Assembly: GCA_022316685.1 (NCBI GenBank)
Contig: JAKJHU010000151.1
Location: 124,001 to 188,000, forward strand
Reading direction: 5' to 3'
From: Progne subis subis
Taxonomy: Eukaryota > Chordata > Aves > Passeriformes > Hirundinidae
DNA length: 64,000 bases
Shown: piece after piece, positions 63,335-64,000 of the stretch
How the letters are laid out: each line of letters opens with the position of its first letter
Position numbering within the stretch: position 1 is the first letter of the stretch
Notes under the pieces: generated by a model
The model's database searches: none
What the model saw: only the letters and a program-made list of their open reading frames with translations
Told to the model about the DNA's origin: nothing
Program-made: the position numbers and the translations under genes

Positions 63335-64000
63335 AAAATACGATGGGAAAGCAAATGAAGAGAAGAGGTGCAACCTTCAAAACCACCTGCACCACAATTC
63401 CTGTGGGAATTCTGGGGCATCCTGGGTGGTTTTAACCCCACAAAGAGCAGGATTAGGGAGGGAAGGAGCTTTGTGCTGGGATGGGAAGTGGAGCTGCCTG
63501 TCAATGATGGCAGAGATGAGGATGAGGCAGTGGCTGAGGGATGTGGAGCTGATGGAATGTCGCTTCCAGGTGATTTCCCGTCTGAGAGCAGCAAAGGGAG
63601 GCTCAGCAGGAGTTTGGGAATGGTTTGTGGGTGTTTTCGCAACTCAGCTCTTCTCAGGACAGGTTTTTGATGTCTGACTCTCCTGCAGCCTTCTGCTTGC
63701 TGCCGACTCCTCAAATAGGGACAAGCATGCTCAGGAGCACGTCTACGGTGGATTCTTTTGGAATCTGGGATCCTGCCTGGCAAATCCTTGGCTTTGGTGC
63801 TGCCTCTGAGGAGGAGGGGCAAGGATCAGAGTTTGGAGACTCAGAAAAAGTGGCCACGAAACAGCTCAGGGGCTTGTAGAAAAAAATCTCAGATTTTTTC
63901 CAAGAGCTTTGCCATCAGTCCTGGGATTTTCCAAAGTGTCTGGATCAGGATAATTGGGTGCCCAAAACCAGCTTGAGGGGGGTTCTGCCTTAAGCACCAT
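63335..64000. other. ZC3H3: Unique intronic DNA at window end
   Basis: No exon or repeat recognised. A 200-codon minus-strand frame overlaps 63220-63822 but runs into the CR1 copy and has no domain, so it is treated as chance. Confidence 0.45.

Noticed and set aside
63220..63822. 200-codon minus-strand frame
   Set aside because: Partly inside a CR1 fragment, Ser/Pro/Leu-rich by composition, no domain; lies in the ZC3H3 intron on the opposite strand.
1..64000. CRISPR array, bacterial operon or phage region
   Set aside because: No regularly spaced short repeats, no ribosome-binding-site-led gene series, and CR1 plus spliced exons identify vertebrate DNA.
1..64000. Endogenous retrovirus or LTR pair
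   Set aside because: No TG...CA-bounded direct long repeats, primer binding site or gag/pol motif was seen; the repeats present are non-LTR CR1.

Overview
The window is a piece of a bird nuclear genome. Two things show this. It contains roughly sixty copies of the avian non-LTR retrotransposon CR1, and it contains two spliced exons of a conserved vertebrate gene. There is no sign of prokaryotic or viral gene organisation: long open frames are scattered at random on both strands and most fall inside repeats or low-complexity DNA.

The only protein-coding content I can support is on the + strand: two consecutive-looking exons of ZC3H3 (CCCH zinc finger protein 3, also called SMICL), at 27144-27294 and 62323-62516. 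They have canonical splice sites and join in frame (phase 2 at the junction). They encode the basic, conserved stretch that lies just before the CCCH zinc-finger array. The array itself must be encoded to the right of the window, and the large N-terminal coding exon to the left. Everything else is intron: at least 27.1 kb upstream, a 35.0 kb intron between the exons, and 1.5 kb downstream.

Repeats. CR1 fragments cover about 13.7 kb by my boundaries, in near-equal numbers on each strand (about 30 each). They are mostly 5'-truncated pieces of the 3' untranslated region. I separate three sequence types. Type A carries the CCATGGGCAGGGACACC / CCATCCCTGGAAGTG blocks. Type B carries the ACAAGAGGAAACGGCCTCAAG / GGATGTGGCAC blocks. 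Type C ends in GATGATCC...CCAACTCAG. CR1 sense strand runs toward a short ATTCTATG-like tandem tail; strand below means CR1 sense. Several pairs sit 5'-end to 5'-end, and one (28.7-28.9 kb) contains an almost perfect 74-bp inverted repeat.

Other repeats are two adjacent short tandem arrays (7.0-7.5 kb, unit about 114 bp; 8.4-9.0 kb, unit about 140-175 bp), a 1.4-kb homopyrimidine tract (34.5-35.9 kb), poly(A), poly(T), poly(C), (TA)n and (AC)n runs, and AT-rich blocks (48.9-49.1, 57.7-57.9, 58.7-59.6 kb).

Between repeats are CR1-free stretches with a different texture: AT-rich, many TAAT/ATTA words, retained CpGs and short palindromes. The clearest are near 16.8-17.1, 24.4-24.9, 29.1-30.4, 42.3-42.7, 47.1-47.5, 52.0-52.3, 56.8-57.3 and 60.5-60.95 kb. 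They look like candidate conserved noncoding elements, but only alignment can show this. I found no convincing RNA gene, promoter, LTR element, DNA transposon or CRISPR array, and no undescribed coding system.
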